Part shown: in pieces, positions 36,057-45,718 of the stretch
How the letters are laid out: every line of letters starts with the position of its first letter
Position numbering within the stretch: position 1 is the stretch's first letter
Source of the DNA: Oceanicaulis sp. HLUCCA04
Lineage (GTDB): Bacteria > Pseudomonadota > Alphaproteobacteria > Caulobacterales > Maricaulaceae
DNA: 64,000 nucleotides
Direction: 5' to 3'
NCBI GenBank assembly: GCA_001314625.1
Contig: LJSH01000003.1
Location: 89,728 to 153,727 of the forward strand
Made by a program: the position numbers and the translations under genes
Notes under the pieces: generated by a model
What the model was told of the DNA's origin: nothing
Seen by the model: only the letters and a program-made list of their open reading frames with translations
Databases searched by the model: none

Positions 36057-36701
36057 ATGAGCACGAAAACACAAGCACGCCCTGCGCGCATCAATGAGCG
36101 CGAGGCCCAGCGCGAGGCGACGCAGAGCCGTATCCTGGACGCCGCCATCACCCTGTTTGCACAGCGCGGATTTTCCGGCGCATCAGTGAGCGATGTGGCG
36201 CGCGCCTGCGGCGCCCCGGTGCCGCTGATCATGTATCATTTCAAGTCCAAGAAGGGCGTGTGGGAGGCGGCTGTCGAGCGGCTCTATACGCGCGTCAATG
36301 CGCGGCTGGCCAGCGAGCTGGAAAGCACCGAAGGCCTGTCAGGACTGGCGTTTTACAAGGCGGCCATTCGCGCCCATATCGTGACACTGGCCGCCCACCC
36401 GGAACATATGCGTCTACTGCTGCAGGAAGGGGCCGAGCGCACGCCGCGCCTGGAATGGCTGATAGCCAGCCACCAGAAGCCCTTGAATGACCGCATCATT
36501 TCGCTGATCACCTCGGCGCAGACCGAAGGGCTGATCGCGGCTGGTGACCCGGCACATCTGATGTTTGTACTGTCAGGCGCGTTTTCGCTGCCGATTGTCC
36601 TGGCCCCGGAGTATGAGATCCTGACGGGTAAAAACCCGATTGAAGCCCGTCAGATAGAGTCCCATATCGACGCGTGTCTGGAGCTGATCCTGAAAGGCTG
36701 A
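36057..36701 (+). CDS. TetR-family transcriptional regulator
   Basis: This encodes 214 residues. The N-terminal DNA-binding domain reads ILDAAITLFAQRGFSGASVS then DVARACGAPVPLIMYHFKSK, a textbook TetR helix-turn-helix (about residues 28-70). The ligand domain is helical and Leu/Ala-rich. ATG 36057 lies 55 bp after uvrD; a longer frame from 35904 overlaps uvrD. The convergent neighbour prmA is a housekeeping gene; the DrrAB-type exporter beyond it is a possible but unproven target. Confidence 0.88.
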   Translation: MSTKTQARPARINEREAQREATQSRILDAAITLFAQRGFSGASVSDVARACGAPVPLIMYHFKSKKGVWEAAVERLYTRVNARLASELESTEGLSGLAFYKAAIRAHIVTLAAHPEHMRLLLQEGAERTPRLEWLIASHQKPLNDRIISLITSAQTEGLIAAGDPAHLMFVLSGAFSLPIVLAPEYEILTGKNPIEARQIESHIDACLELILKG

Positions 36702-36708
36702 TGCCCGC

Positions 36709-37584
36709 TCAGGCGGTTTTGAGCGTCAGGATTGCCCATCCCTCGATGATGTCGGTTTCGGCGGTGACAAGACCGGCTTCCCGGTAGGCGGCCTCCACGG
36801 CCTCAATCTGCTCTTCCAGCAGCCCTGACAGGATGGCCCGTCCGCCCGGTGCCAGACGCTGTGTCAACGCCTTGGCAAGTTCCTGTAAAGGCCCGGCGAG
36901 GATATTGGCGAAGATCAGATCAAACATGGCCCCGTCAAAGGCGGGGTGCGTAAATCCGTCGGCGGTGATAGCTTCGATACGCTCGGCGACGCCGTTTTTC
37001 TCAGTGTTCACGACGGTTTCGGCGACGGCCTCCGGGTCGATATCGGAGGCGAGAATACGGGCAGAGGGCCATAATAGCGCCGCCGCGATGGCCAGCGCTC
37101 CGGTGCCGCATCCCAGATCAAGAACCCTTCTTACGTCCACGGCTTGCGAGGTAAAAATGCGGTCGCAGGCGATCAGGCAGCCCTTGGTGGTGCCATGATG
37201 GCCGGTGCCGAAAGCCGGGCCAGCCTCGATCTCTATCCCCATTTCGCCGGGCGCCAGCCCGGCTTTTGCGTGTTGGCCATAAATGACGAAACGTCCGGCC
37301 TTCACCGCAGGCAGGCCGGCCAGCGACAGGCGCACCCAGTCCTCCTCGGGCAAGGGCGCAAACTGGACATCAACGTCGGCGCCCGCCAGACCTGCGGCCT
37401 CCAGAAACCCTTCCACATCAATCTGTTCATCGAAGAGCACGTCCAGACGCCAGACCGTCTCGCTGCCGTCTTCAAAGAACGACCAGGACAGCATCGGCCC
37501 GTCCTCCCACGCGTTCAGCGCGGCGTCGGCGGCCTTCATGGGCGCGGCAGGACCGATGGCGAGCAGGCGCCAGAGTGTCGACAT
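36709..37584 (-). CDS. prmA: Ribosomal protein L11 methyltransferase PrmA
   Basis: This encodes 291 residues. It trimethylates lysines and the N-terminus of ribosomal protein L11. Family marks are the substrate motif GPAFGTGHHGTTKGC, the SAM motif VLDLGCGTGALAIAAA, DIDPEAVAETVVNTEKNGV and the NILAGPLQELA active-site segment. ATG 37584 has AAGGA 9 bp upstream, better than the TTG at 37587. It follows the ABC-exporter pair on the same strand by 16 bp. Confidence 0.93.
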   Translation of the reverse strand: MSTLWRLLAIGPAAPMKAADAALNAWEDGPMLSWSFFEDGSETVWRLDVLFDEQIDVEGFLEAAGLAGADVDVQFAPLPEEDWVRLSLAGLPAVKAGRFVIYGQHAKAGLAPGEMGIEIEAGPAFGTGHHGTTKGCLIACDRIFTSQAVDVRRVLDLGCGTGALAIAAALLWPSARILASDIDPEAVAETVVNTEKNGVAERIEAITADGFTHPAFDGAMFDLIFANILAGPLQELAKALTQRLAPGGRAILSGLLEEQIEAVEAAYREAGLVTAETDIIEGWAILTLKTA

Positions 37585-37600
37585 CAAGACTAGTCCTTGC

Positions 37601-38434
37601 TTAGCGCTCGCGCCGGTAGAGCCACATGGTCAGGGGGCCGAAAATAGCCGCTATCAGGCAGGGTGCGAGCAGGGCCAGCCCTACGGCGCGCACATCGGGC
37701 GCGCCGGCCATGATATCGCGTATCGCGCTGACCAGAAGCGAGACCGGATTGACCGACACCACCGCCTGCAGCCAGCCCGGCATCGTCGCCGGATCTACAT
37801 AGATGTTGGAGGCAAAAGTGAGCGGCATCAGCACCAGCCAGGCCAGCGTCATCACGGTGGAAGGCGTGCGCACTGACAGTGCCAGCGCGGTGAATATCCA
37901 GCCAAATCCGAGCGCAAAGGCATTCATCAGCAACAGGGCGGGAATGACGGCGATGAAGCCGCCTTCGGGCCGGTAGCCCATCGCCGTGCCGATAATGAAG
38001 ACAATGATGCCAGACGCCGTGAAGCGGAAGATATCGGCCAGCATGGCCCCGGCGATCGGGCCAGGGCTCCAGACCGGCAGGGAGCGGAAGCGGTCGAAAA
38101 CCCCCTTGGAGATGTCGGTATTGAGCGTGAAGCCAGTGTAAACGGACGTAAAAACAATCGTCTGCACCAGAATGCCCGGTAGCAGGAATTGCAGATAGGC
38201 GCCGGTGGACCCGGCCAGCGCACCGCCGAACAGATAGGTGAACATCACCGTGAACATGATCGGCGTGACCACCACGTCGAACAACTGCTCGGGCATGTGC
38301 TTGATCTTCAAAAGCGCCCGCCAGGCATAGGTCAGGCTGACCGAGACCGCGTGAGGCGGCTGCGGGGCAATGGCGGGCGCGGACAACACCGCGTCCTGCG
38401 CGGCCTGTTCCAGGGGCTTGGCCGGGCGGGTCAT
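37601..38434 (-). CDS. ABC-2 type exporter permease (DrrB-like)
   Basis: This encodes 277 residues. Six hydrophobic segments and the daunorubicin-resistance DrrB pattern are seen: FDVVVTPIMFTVMFTYLFGG near the first helix, then TDISKGVFDRFRSLPVWSPG in the cytoplasmic loop and a P-x-TFASNIYVDPATMPGWLQ region before the last helices. It is the membrane part of an ABC efflux system with the ATPase encoded just upstream (4-bp overlap). The substrate, probably a lipid or drug-like molecule, cannot be inferred. Confidence 0.9.
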   Translation of the reverse strand: MTRPAKPLEQAAQDAVLSAPAIAPQPPHAVSVSLTYAWRALLKIKHMPEQLFDVVVTPIMFTVMFTYLFGGALAGSTGAYLQFLLPGILVQTIVFTSVYTGFTLNTDISKGVFDRFRSLPVWSPGPIAGAMLADIFRFTASGIIVFIIGTAMGYRPEGGFIAVIPALLLMNAFALGFGWIFTALALSVRTPSTVMTLAWLVLMPLTFASNIYVDPATMPGWLQAVVSVNPVSLLVSAIRDIMAGAPDVRAVGLALLAPCLIAAIFGPLTMWLYRRER

Positions 38435-39405
38435 TGTACCGCCTCCGTTTCGGGCGTGTCTTCGGGTTCCGGCGGGCGGCCGGTAAGCGCGAAGAATACT
38501 TCGTCAAGGCTGGGCTGGCTGAGACTGTAGCCGGTCAGCGTGATGCCTGCCGCTGACAGCGCGCCGAGCGCGGCAAGGCCGGCATCAGGGTCTGAGACAT
38601 CCACACTCAGGCCCGTGCCATGACCATCGGCGCGCACCTCGCCCACCAGCATGTCAGACAGCAGGCTGGCCGCTTCCTCACGCCGCTGCGCACTTGCCAG
38701 GCTGATCTGCAATACGCCCCCGCCGACTTTGGCCTTCAACTCGGCGCTGGTGCCGCGTGCAATGATACGGCCATGATCAACAACGGCAATTTCACCTGCC
38801 AGCTGGTCGGCCTCCTCCAGATACTGGGTGGTCAGCAGGATGGTCGTGCCGCTCGCGGCAAGCCCGCGTACCATGTCCCAGACCTGATTGCGCGAGCGCG
38901 GATCAAGCCCGGTGGTCGGCTCATCGAGGAAAAGCAGTTCGGGCCGGCGGATCAGGCTGGCGGAAATATCCAGCTTGCGGCGCATGCCGCCTGAATAGTC
39001 CTTGGCCTGCTTGCCCGCCGCCTCGGCCAGATCGAACGCGGTCAGCAGGCTGGCCGCCCGGTCCTTGGCTTCGGCCCCTTTCAGGCCCGAAAGCCGCGAC
39101 AGCAGGAGCAGGTTCTCATAGCCGGTAAGGTCTTCATCTACCGAAGCAAACTGGCCCGTGAGGCTGATCTTGCGGCGCACCTCGCGTGCCTCGCGCTCGA
39201 TGTCGTGACCGAGCACGCGCGCGCTGCCGCCGCTAGGGCGCAGCAAGGTGGCCAGCATGCGCACCAGCGTCGTCTTGCCGGCGCCATTGGGACCCAGCAC
39301 AGCGAAAATCTCGCCGCGGCGCACATCAAGATCGATGCCGTCCACGGCCCGCTTGTCGCCGAAACGGCGTGAAAGGCCAGAGGTTTCGATGGCAGGCGTG
39401 GTCAT
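38431..39405 (-). CDS. ABC exporter ATP-binding protein (DrrA-like)
   Basis: This encodes 324 residues. The nucleotide-binding domain has Walker A LGPNGAGKTTL, signature YSGGMRRKLD, Walker B LLFLDEPTTGLDPRSR and the H-loop-like LLTTQYLEEAD (Gln-Tyr in place of the usual His context, as in DrrA). A C-terminal 100-residue accessory domain follows, ending SQPSLDEVFFALTG. It pairs with the DrrB-like permease through a 4-bp overlap. Together they form an efflux ABC transporter. Confidence 0.93.
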   Translation of the reverse strand: MTTPAIETSGLSRRFGDKRAVDGIDLDVRRGEIFAVLGPNGAGKTTLVRMLATLLRPSGGSARVLGHDIEREAREVRRKISLTGQFASVDEDLTGYENLLLLSRLSGLKGAEAKDRAASLLTAFDLAEAAGKQAKDYSGGMRRKLDISASLIRRPELLFLDEPTTGLDPRSRNQVWDMVRGLAASGTTILLTTQYLEEADQLAGEIAVVDHGRIIARGTSAELKAKVGGGVLQISLASAQRREEAASLLSDMLVGEVRADGHGTGLSVDVSDPDAGLAALGALSAAGITLTGYSLSQPSLDEVFFALTGRPPEPEDTPETEAVQ

Positions 39406-39535
39406 CAGCGGGCTCGACTGTCAATCATGCAGACGCGCCGGTTTAGCCCAAACGCGCGCCGGGGCAAGCCCGCAAATGGTTACGGTTTCGACAGGCGCAT
39501 GGCCGCGTTGAAGGACGCGGGACGCTTTTGTCCAT

Positions 39536-41383
39536 CTATTCCTTTTCCAGCGCGAAGGCATCGATCTCTTCGCCATCGGCATTGATCGCCCGGTAGGACA
39601 GCGTGCCCGCAGCAGAGTCCATCTCGATGAGCTGATAGGTACGCTCATTGGTGGCTCCAAAGGCGGCAAAATCGCGCAATTCCTGCTCGTACATTTTCGT
39701 GCCCGACACCGCGACCAGATAGATCGTGCCATGCTCGCCCGGTTCGGCCGGACGGTGATTTCTCATCGGCACGGTGCGCATATAGGCGTGGTCATGGCCC
39801 TGAAAGGCGATGTCTACATTGTGCCGGTCAAAGATCGGACCCCAGGTCTCGCGCAAGGGCGCATTGTCCCTGCCCGGCCGGGAGGCATAGAAGGGGTGGT
39901 GGTAGATCACCACTTTCCAGCGCGCATCACTCTCGCCCAGTACGCGATCAAGCCAGTCTGCCTGTGTTTCCGGGGAGATGAGGTCGTAGTTGGAATCCAT
40001 CACCACGATCAGCATGTCCTGGTAGGTGAGGTGATAGGTGCGGCCCGGATCAAGCTCTTCACTGCCATTATCCGGCAGGGCAAAATGCTCCAGATACAGG
40101 GTCGGGTGGCCGCCATGGCTGTCGTGATTTCCGATCGCCGGTACGATCACGGAGCGGTCGAACACCGTCGAGGCTTCGGCGAAGAACTGGTCCCAGTGAT
40201 CGCGCTCGGTACCGTGATCAATGAGGTCGCCGGCGATCATCCAGAAGCGAATGTCGGGAAATCTTTCATCGCCCTGGCGGATCAGATCGCCCCACTGGTC
40301 GAGCCCGTTCTGCGGATCGCCCAGATAGACGAACTGCCAGGGTTCTGACCCGGTTTCGCCGCCGGTGTGGAAGTCCCGGCTTTCACTCCAGTTTTCACCG
40401 CCATCGGCGCTGACCCCGAAAGTGTAGGACGTACCCGGCTGCAACCCGGTCATGCGCACGCGGTGCAGGTCGACCGCCGGATCGTCGACGAGCTGACGGC
40501 TGGTCAGGGTGGTGGTTTCGGCCCGCGCGTAAGCCAGGGAATCGTCATCACCTTCAATGGCATACCAGAGCACGGGATCGCTGGCCGTGCCCGCCCGTGT
40601 GCGCCACTGGATAGTGATCTCCTCGCGCGGATCGCCCTGCCAGGTCTGGATGATATGATCAGGCGTGGCCGAGGACGGGTAGTCGGTCCGCCGGAAAAAG
40701 CCGACCATGCGCGAGACAAATTCCCAGCTTTCATAGGACCTTAGCACCGGCAGGCCGTCCAGCTCGGCAGGCAGGGCGTTGAAATAGTCGTTGTCATCGA
40801 GGAAAGGCGCGCCGTCCTCGCGCGCAATCTGCACATCGGTGCCGTCGACAAGCGGCGTTATTTCAACAGCTTCGCCGCCATCGAGCGGCGCCGCGAACAC
40901 GACATAGGGCTTCAGCTCGCCGGAGAAGGAAGGGATGCCAAGGCGCACCTCTCCGGCGTCTTCATCGCGCTGCCAGACTTCGTAGGGGTCCTCGACATCG
41001 ACAATGAAATCAAGGTCTTCGCGCCGCTCAAAGCCTGCCTCTTCCAGCCAGAAGGGCTGCTCGCCATACATGCCGTCATAGGCGACATAGATCCGCGCCG
41101 GGCGGTCAATCGCAAAATGGGCAAAAGCCGTTGAAAGATAATCTCTTTCTTCCTCGGTCAGGAAAGCTGCGGCGGCCTCGGGTGTGAGCTCCACCAGCGC
41201 GTCCGGTTCCAGCTCGGCGATCATTCTGTCAAGAATATCAGATACCTGCGCCTCAAGTTCGGCATGGGGAGACTGGTCGGGCGCGCGGATCTCGTCTTGC
41301 GTGAAACTGCCGGCGGAACTGGCCCAAGCATTTGGAACACTTAGGAAAAGGGCGGCAAGTATCAGAATGGACAAGCGGATCAT
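39536..41383 (-). CDS. Exported purple-acid-phosphatase-like metallophosphoesterase
   Basis: This encodes 615 residues. ATG 41383 has GAGGAG 7 bp upstream and starts a signal peptide (LSILILAALFLSVPNAWA). A 220-residue N-terminal region of unknown type precedes a fibronectin-like purple-acid-phosphatase N-domain (TWQGDPREEITIQWRT) and a calcineurin-like phosphoesterase core: YLGDPQNG, IAGDLIDHGTERD, AIGNHDSHGG, IYHHPFY and FQGHDHAYMRTVP. The metal ligands Asp, Asn and His are present. It probably releases phosphate from organic phosphates outside the cytoplasmic membrane. It is divergent from the aminopeptidase P gene. Confidence 0.88.
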   Translation of the reverse strand: MIRLSILILAALFLSVPNAWASSAGSFTQDEIRAPDQSPHAELEAQVSDILDRMIAELEPDALVELTPEAAAAFLTEEERDYLSTAFAHFAIDRPARIYVAYDGMYGEQPFWLEEAGFERREDLDFIVDVEDPYEVWQRDEDAGEVRLGIPSFSGELKPYVVFAAPLDGGEAVEITPLVDGTDVQIAREDGAPFLDDNDYFNALPAELDGLPVLRSYESWEFVSRMVGFFRRTDYPSSATPDHIIQTWQGDPREEITIQWRTRAGTASDPVLWYAIEGDDDSLAYARAETTTLTSRQLVDDPAVDLHRVRMTGLQPGTSYTFGVSADGGENWSESRDFHTGGETGSEPWQFVYLGDPQNGLDQWGDLIRQGDERFPDIRFWMIAGDLIDHGTERDHWDQFFAEASTVFDRSVIVPAIGNHDSHGGHPTLYLEHFALPDNGSEELDPGRTYHLTYQDMLIVVMDSNYDLISPETQADWLDRVLGESDARWKVVIYHHPFYASRPGRDNAPLRETWGPIFDRHNVDIAFQGHDHAYMRTVPMRNHRPAEPGEHGTIYLVAVSGTKMYEQELRDFAAFGATNERTYQLIEMDSAAGTLSYRAINADGEEIDAFALEKE

Positions 41384-41565
41384 GGCAGGCTCCTCGCGAC
41401 CGGATGGCCAAAGATATATCGCGTGTTGGCGCGCATGTGTGTGACAGTTTTTTCGTGGATAGGACCAGCCAAGCAAAAATCCGCCGGTTTTGCCAGCCCC
41501 GTCGGACAAGCCGCCCACCGCACACCCCGATTGATCGCGGCGGGGTGCGGGATTAGCCTTGGCCC

Positions 41566-43407
41566 ATGACACACATTATCCCCCCCGGCACCATCCAGAC
41601 CTTCACCCCCAAGGGTGGCCCCGCCAATGGCCGCAAAGCCCTGCCCCTGCTTCGAAAGGAGCTGGAGCGCCAGGGGCTGGACGGCTTCCTGATCCCGCAT
41701 GAGGATGAGTATAACAACGAATATGTCCCGGCGAGCGCCGACCGGCTGGCATGGACAACCGGCTTCACGGGCAGCGCGGGCGCCGCGATCATCATGCGGG
41801 ACAGGGCGGCCATTTTCACCGATGGGCGGTATACCCTGCAGGTACGCGACCAGGTGGATGGAGAACTCTTTGATTTTGCAGGTTTTCCGGAGCCGGGAAT
41901 AGCCGGCTGGATCGCTGCAAACGCCCGTAAAGGCGAGACAATCGGCTATGATGCCCGCCTGCACACCCCCGATGCGATTGCGCGGATAGAGGATGCGGCC
42001 AGCCGCGCCGGAGCGCGGATGCGGATAGTCGATGAGAACCCAGTGGACAGAATCTGGGAAAACCGGCCCGCGGCCCCGTGCGCGAAAATCTATCCCCACC
42101 CCGAAGCGCTGGCCGGGCGCAGCGTGGACGACAAGCTGGACGAGATTTCCAAACTACTTCAAGCCGCTGGCGCGGATGCAGCCGTGCTGACCGATCCGGT
42201 CTCGGTCGCCTGGATCCTCAATATCAGGGGCGGTGATGTCGCCTGCGCGCCCATAGCGCTGGGACGGGCAATTATAGGTGCCGACGGGTCGATTTCAGGG
42301 TTTTTCGACCCGCGAAAAGGGGTTTTCGAGCTCTATCCCGAGGGGCACAACAAGATATCCATCGAACCGGAAGATTCGTTTGATAACGCGCTTGCCGGGT
42401 TCGCGGGAAAAACCGTGCTGGCCGACCCCGCCATCACTAGCGCCCATGTCTTCAACCAGCTTGAAAAGGGCGGCGCGAAGGTAAAGCGCGCGCCCGATCC
42501 CGTGGCCCTGCCGCGTGCGATCAAGAACCCGGCCGAGATCGAGGGCGCGCGCCGCGCCCATATCCGCGATGGCGCGGCGATGGTGCGCTTCCTGCACTGG
42601 CTCGATACGCAGGCTCAGTCCGGTACCGAAGACGAGATCAGCGCGGCGGTGCGCCTCGAAGCCATCCGCCAGTCCCTCTCCGAGTTCCGGGATATCAGTT
42701 TCGAGACGATTTCCGGCGCCGGGCCGAACGGCGCCCTGCCGCATTACCGGGTCAGCACCGATACGGTGAGGGCGCTCAGCCCCGGCACGCTCTATCTGGT
42801 GGATTCAGGCGGGCAGTATCCGGACGGCACCACCGACATCACGCGCACCGTGCCGATTGGAACGCCGGACGCCGCCATGCGCCGCGCCTTCACGCTGGTG
42901 CTGAAAGGCCATATCGCGCTGGCGCGCATCCGCTTCCCCGAAGGCACTACGGGAAGCCAGCTGGATGCGCTGGCGCGCCAGCCTTTATGGATGGCGGGCA
43001 TGGATTATGATCATGGCACCGGGCATGGCGTGGGCAGTTACCTCTCCGTCCACGAAGGGCCGGGCCGCATCGCCAAGGCGCCCAACACGATTGCCCTTCG
43101 CCCCGGCATGATCTTTTCCAACGAGCCGGGCTTTTACAATACGGGCCATTGGGGCATCCGCATCGAGACGCTGCAGGTCGTCACCCCGCCTGAAGACATT
43201 CCCGGCGGCGAGCGGCCGATGATGGGGTTTGAAACCCTCACCTTCGCGCCCATCCATACCGGCCTTGTGGAGCGCGCGCTGCTTAACGAGGACGAGCGCG
43301 GCTGGCTCAATGCCTATCACGCGGCGGTGCTGGAAAAGATCGGCCCGCTGGTCGCCGCCGAGCCGCAGGTGCATGCCTGGCTGGAAACCGCGTGCGCGCC
43401 GGTATGA
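41566..43407 (+). CDS. Aminopeptidase P family (M24B) metallopeptidase
   Basis: This encodes 613 residues, the long three-domain form like eukaryotic XPNPEP1. Two creatinase-like N-domains precede the pita-bread catalytic domain. Metal ligands are visible in LVDSGGQYPDGTTDITRTV (two Asp), GTGHGVG (His), SNEPGFY (Glu) and RIETLQVV (Glu). It removes an N-terminal residue before proline and uses two Mn or Zn ions. The stop overlaps the start of a small lipoprotein gene by 4 bp. Confidence 0.92.
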   Translation: MTHIIPPGTIQTFTPKGGPANGRKALPLLRKELERQGLDGFLIPHEDEYNNEYVPASADRLAWTTGFTGSAGAAIIMRDRAAIFTDGRYTLQVRDQVDGELFDFAGFPEPGIAGWIAANARKGETIGYDARLHTPDAIARIEDAASRAGARMRIVDENPVDRIWENRPAAPCAKIYPHPEALAGRSVDDKLDEISKLLQAAGADAAVLTDPVSVAWILNIRGGDVACAPIALGRAIIGADGSISGFFDPRKGVFELYPEGHNKISIEPEDSFDNALAGFAGKTVLADPAITSAHVFNQLEKGGAKVKRAPDPVALPRAIKNPAEIEGARRAHIRDGAAMVRFLHWLDTQAQSGTEDEISAAVRLEAIRQSLSEFRDISFETISGAGPNGALPHYRVSTDTVRALSPGTLYLVDSGGQYPDGTTDITRTVPIGTPDAAMRRAFTLVLKGHIALARIRFPEGTTGSQLDALARQPLWMAGMDYDHGTGHGVGSYLSVHEGPGRIAKAPNTIALRPGMIFSNEPGFYNTGHWGIRIETLQVVTPPEDIPGGERPMMGFETLTFAPIHTGLVERALLNEDERGWLNAYHAAVLEKIGPLVAAEPQVHAWLETACAPV

Positions 43408-43973
43408 GCACCTCCACACTGAAACCCCGGAAGCGCGCAGCGCTATCCGGGGCCTTGCGCCTCCTCCTCCTCGCGCCCGCATTGCTGCTGGCCGGGTGCT
43501 TTACCAGCGAGGAGGAGCTGATCGGCTCGCGCCATGCGGTGCGCGCCATGCCGCCGGGCGACTACACCCACACCCCCTTCGATACCGAGGGCGTGGAATG
43601 GGGCGGGGTGACGTGGCAGGGCCGCATCGATTACGGCTTCTTCTCGCGGCGCTATACCTCCGACACGCCGAACTTTCCGCATCAGGATGCGCGCCTGCGC
43701 CGGCTCTCGGGCGATATCCATATCGGCCAGTGGCCGCGCGAGGACGGCATCGGCTATGGCGTGGTCTTCATCTATGAAGACATGACCACCTATCACCAGC
43801 CCGATTGCCATATCCTCACCGACGAGGCGCTGAGCGAGGCCGGCATTGAGCGGGACCCGGAGGGTTTCTGCTCAATAGAAACGCTTGACCAGCTCGAACA
43901 GGTCATACGAACCTATCTCGACGTGCTGGACGGCGATATCCGCATTGACGGGATTTACCGCAGGGTGGGGTGA
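43404..43973 (+). CDS. Hypothetical lipoprotein coupled to aminopeptidase P
   Basis: This encodes 189 residues. A signal peptide with lipobox LLAGC (cysteine near residue 32) is clear. The mature part has no domain I recognise; it is rich in acidic and aromatic residues (WGGVTWQGRIDYGFFSRRY) and has a Tyr/His/Cys-containing patch (TTYHQPDCHIL) near the centre. ATG 43404 overlaps the aminopeptidase stop as ATGA, so GTG 43392 is less likely. It is the last gene before an abrupt drop in GC content. Confidence 0.75.
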   Translation: MSTSTLKPRKRAALSGALRLLLLAPALLLAGCFTSEEELIGSRHAVRAMPPGDYTHTPFDTEGVEWGGVTWQGRIDYGFFSRRYTSDTPNFPHQDARLRRLSGDIHIGQWPREDGIGYGVVFIYEDMTTYHQPDCHILTDEALSEAGIERDPEGFCSIETLDQLEQVIRTYLDVLDGDIRIDGIYRRVG

Positions 43974-44074
43974 GGTGGGGGAGTTGTGAACTCTCCGGCG
44001 TGCACACCTATTCAAGTCTCCATAAAAGCACCCGATAAGTATAAAATAAACTTCGCATATTATAGGCTGGGCTG

Positions 44075-45517
44075 ATGATCATCACAATCTCCTTTCAAGT
44101 TAAAAACTATGTGGAGGTTATGGAGGGGTGGCCAATAAAAATTGGCGATAAGACGTTTTTCTTGGAGCGTGAAGGCAATGTCGCAAAAAGGGTAAGCATT
44201 TCTTTTTCAAATGTTGATGTTGGACATGCTGCAAACTTTATCCCTCCGACAAGCGAGGGAGGCGTGCCAGAGATTAGGTTTGGTAGTGGTGTTCACGTAC
44301 ACCAAGCCATCCAGTACATCTTGAACTGGCAGGCCGTGGTAAGCGGTCTACAAATTTTCGACATTGACTATGATCACTATGAAATTCGCTTCCATCCGCA
44401 GACAATTGAAGAAGAAGGAAAGATTAGCCTCAAATCTTTCAGTCGCACAGGGAAGGACGCATCAAATTCGGCATGCGATTTTGAACAAATCGGCCGGGCA
44501 TTTTGCGTCGGCCAAATTGAAGATACGCGTATCGAGTCGACGTCTCATTTCCGGGAAGGTCGCATTGCGTTCGAGGCCGGACGGTACGTAGACTCGTTCA
44601 ATAACATGTTCTTGTTTCTGGAAACGCGTTACTGCGACGGCAAAACAGGCACTGGGAAACAAGTTGCGCTTCTCGAGAAAAGTGAGCCGTTTTGTGAGGC
44701 GTTCCAGCAAGCAATTCAGCGACTTAAGACGGATAAGCTTTCAAGTTCAAGACACTTAAGTGTCGTTTTCGACACGGATGCAAGTATATCCAATAAGATC
44801 AAACAGGTTGTCGAGCTCCGGGGAAAGTTGCGCCATCACTCCCTGAAAAGTCCGCATCGATGGGATCCAAATAGGCAAGATGAATACGAGATGCCCGCCC
44901 GATTTCTTAGCGCTGTGGTCGGTGAAATCGTCCTCAAAGAGTCTATCGACGATATTTACTCGCCCAAAGCGTTAGAGCAGTTCATGAGTTTATCTGTAGA
45001 AGGCGGATTCGAAACAAAATTTCGCGTGAAAACCTATAGACTGGAAAGGGAACCAGCTCTGGTGCTTGATATGAGCTATCCGACGACGGTTATATCAAGC
45101 AAAGTTTGCCTTTCTACTGCAAGAAATGCGCTACACGCTTGCAATCAAAACGATCAACTGGCTGACACCGTGAGGCTGGATACCGTTCAGAGTAAAAGAA
45201 ATTTAGAACTTTTCACGCTTGAGCTTGGCACATGGGCATACACGGAATCACGGAGCCTGCGGCCAAATGATGGCTTAAAAACAATTCGTTGTAGTTTTGA
45301 AAATTTCAAATCAGGGATAATAGTTCAAAATGAATTTACTTTTCCCGTTGGCGGAGAATTTGTAGATATTTCTTACGCGTGGAAGCTTCTTGCTTATTGT
45401 TTTGACTGGATCGAGGAAAAAGATCCAACAACTCGTGTTATGACTTTGAAATTGTTCCTCAACAAATTTGATAAAGAGATACTTTCTTATCGTGTAGGGC
45501 CGCAGGTAAGAGATTGA
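44075..45517 (+). CDS. Unknown AT-rich gene with HEPN-like R-x4-H motif
   Basis: This encodes 480 residues. The base composition is clearly AT-richer than both neighbours, with codons such as AAA, TTT and ATA that are rare elsewhere in the window, indicating recent transfer. I recognise no family with certainty. The central region (about 160-290) reads FEAGRYVDSFNNMFLFLETR, then VVELRGKLRHHSLKSP with Arg249-x4-His254, and a following helix. This is the layout of HEPN-type RNase domains found in toxins and abortive-infection proteins and in MauJ-like proteins. The N-terminal 150 residues are beta-rich and may sense or bind. No antitoxin-like partner is adjacent. Its 3' end lies 15 bp from a displaced uvrB tail. 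Confidence 0.6.
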   Translation: MIITISFQVKNYVEVMEGWPIKIGDKTFFLEREGNVAKRVSISFSNVDVGHAANFIPPTSEGGVPEIRFGSGVHVHQAIQYILNWQAVVSGLQIFDIDYDHYEIRFHPQTIEEEGKISLKSFSRTGKDASNSACDFEQIGRAFCVGQIEDTRIESTSHFREGRIAFEAGRYVDSFNNMFLFLETRYCDGKTGTGKQVALLEKSEPFCEAFQQAIQRLKTDKLSSSRHLSVVFDTDASISNKIKQVVELRGKLRHHSLKSPHRWDPNRQDEYEMPARFLSAVVGEIVLKESIDDIYSPKALEQFMSLSVEGGFETKFRVKTYRLEREPALVLDMSYPTTVISSKVCLSTARNALHACNQNDQLADTVRLDTVQSKRNLELFTLELGTWAYTESRSLRPNDGLKTIRCSFENFKSGIIVQNEFTFPVGGEFVDISYAWKLLAYCFDWIEEKDPTTRVMTLKLFLNKFDKEILSYRVGPQVRD

Positions 45518-45532
45518 TTTGCTTCCTTTCCC

Positions 45533-45628
45533 CTACTCCCCCAGCGCCTTGATCTCGTCGCGCAGGCGTGCCGCTTCCTCGAATTCGAGATTGGCTTCCG
45601 GCTAGTGCCAAGCGTTTTCAAGGTCGGC
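45533..45628 (-). pseudogene. Displaced copy of the uvrB 3' end
   Basis: These 96 bp align without gaps to the last 96 bp of the intact uvrB gene (46469-46564), with about 15 mismatches by my count. The final 21 codons encode the same residues ([20 protein letters not shown] and stop, preceded by Glu). The three differences in this part are synonymous and sit in adjacent Arg-Leu codons: CGC-CTG here, AGG-CTA in the intact gene. Upstream the copy is interrupted by an in-frame TAG at 45602-45604. It is a remnant, not a gene, and marks the left junction of the segment carrying the GIY-YIG nuclease gene. Confidence 0.85.
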
Positions 45629-45718
45629 TTTTGACCGCCCTGAGCCTGTCAGGCTTGCCCGATCTTTGCGGGGCGTCAAGAAAATGTGTTCCGTGTGCCC
45701 ATAGATCCATCACCGGCG

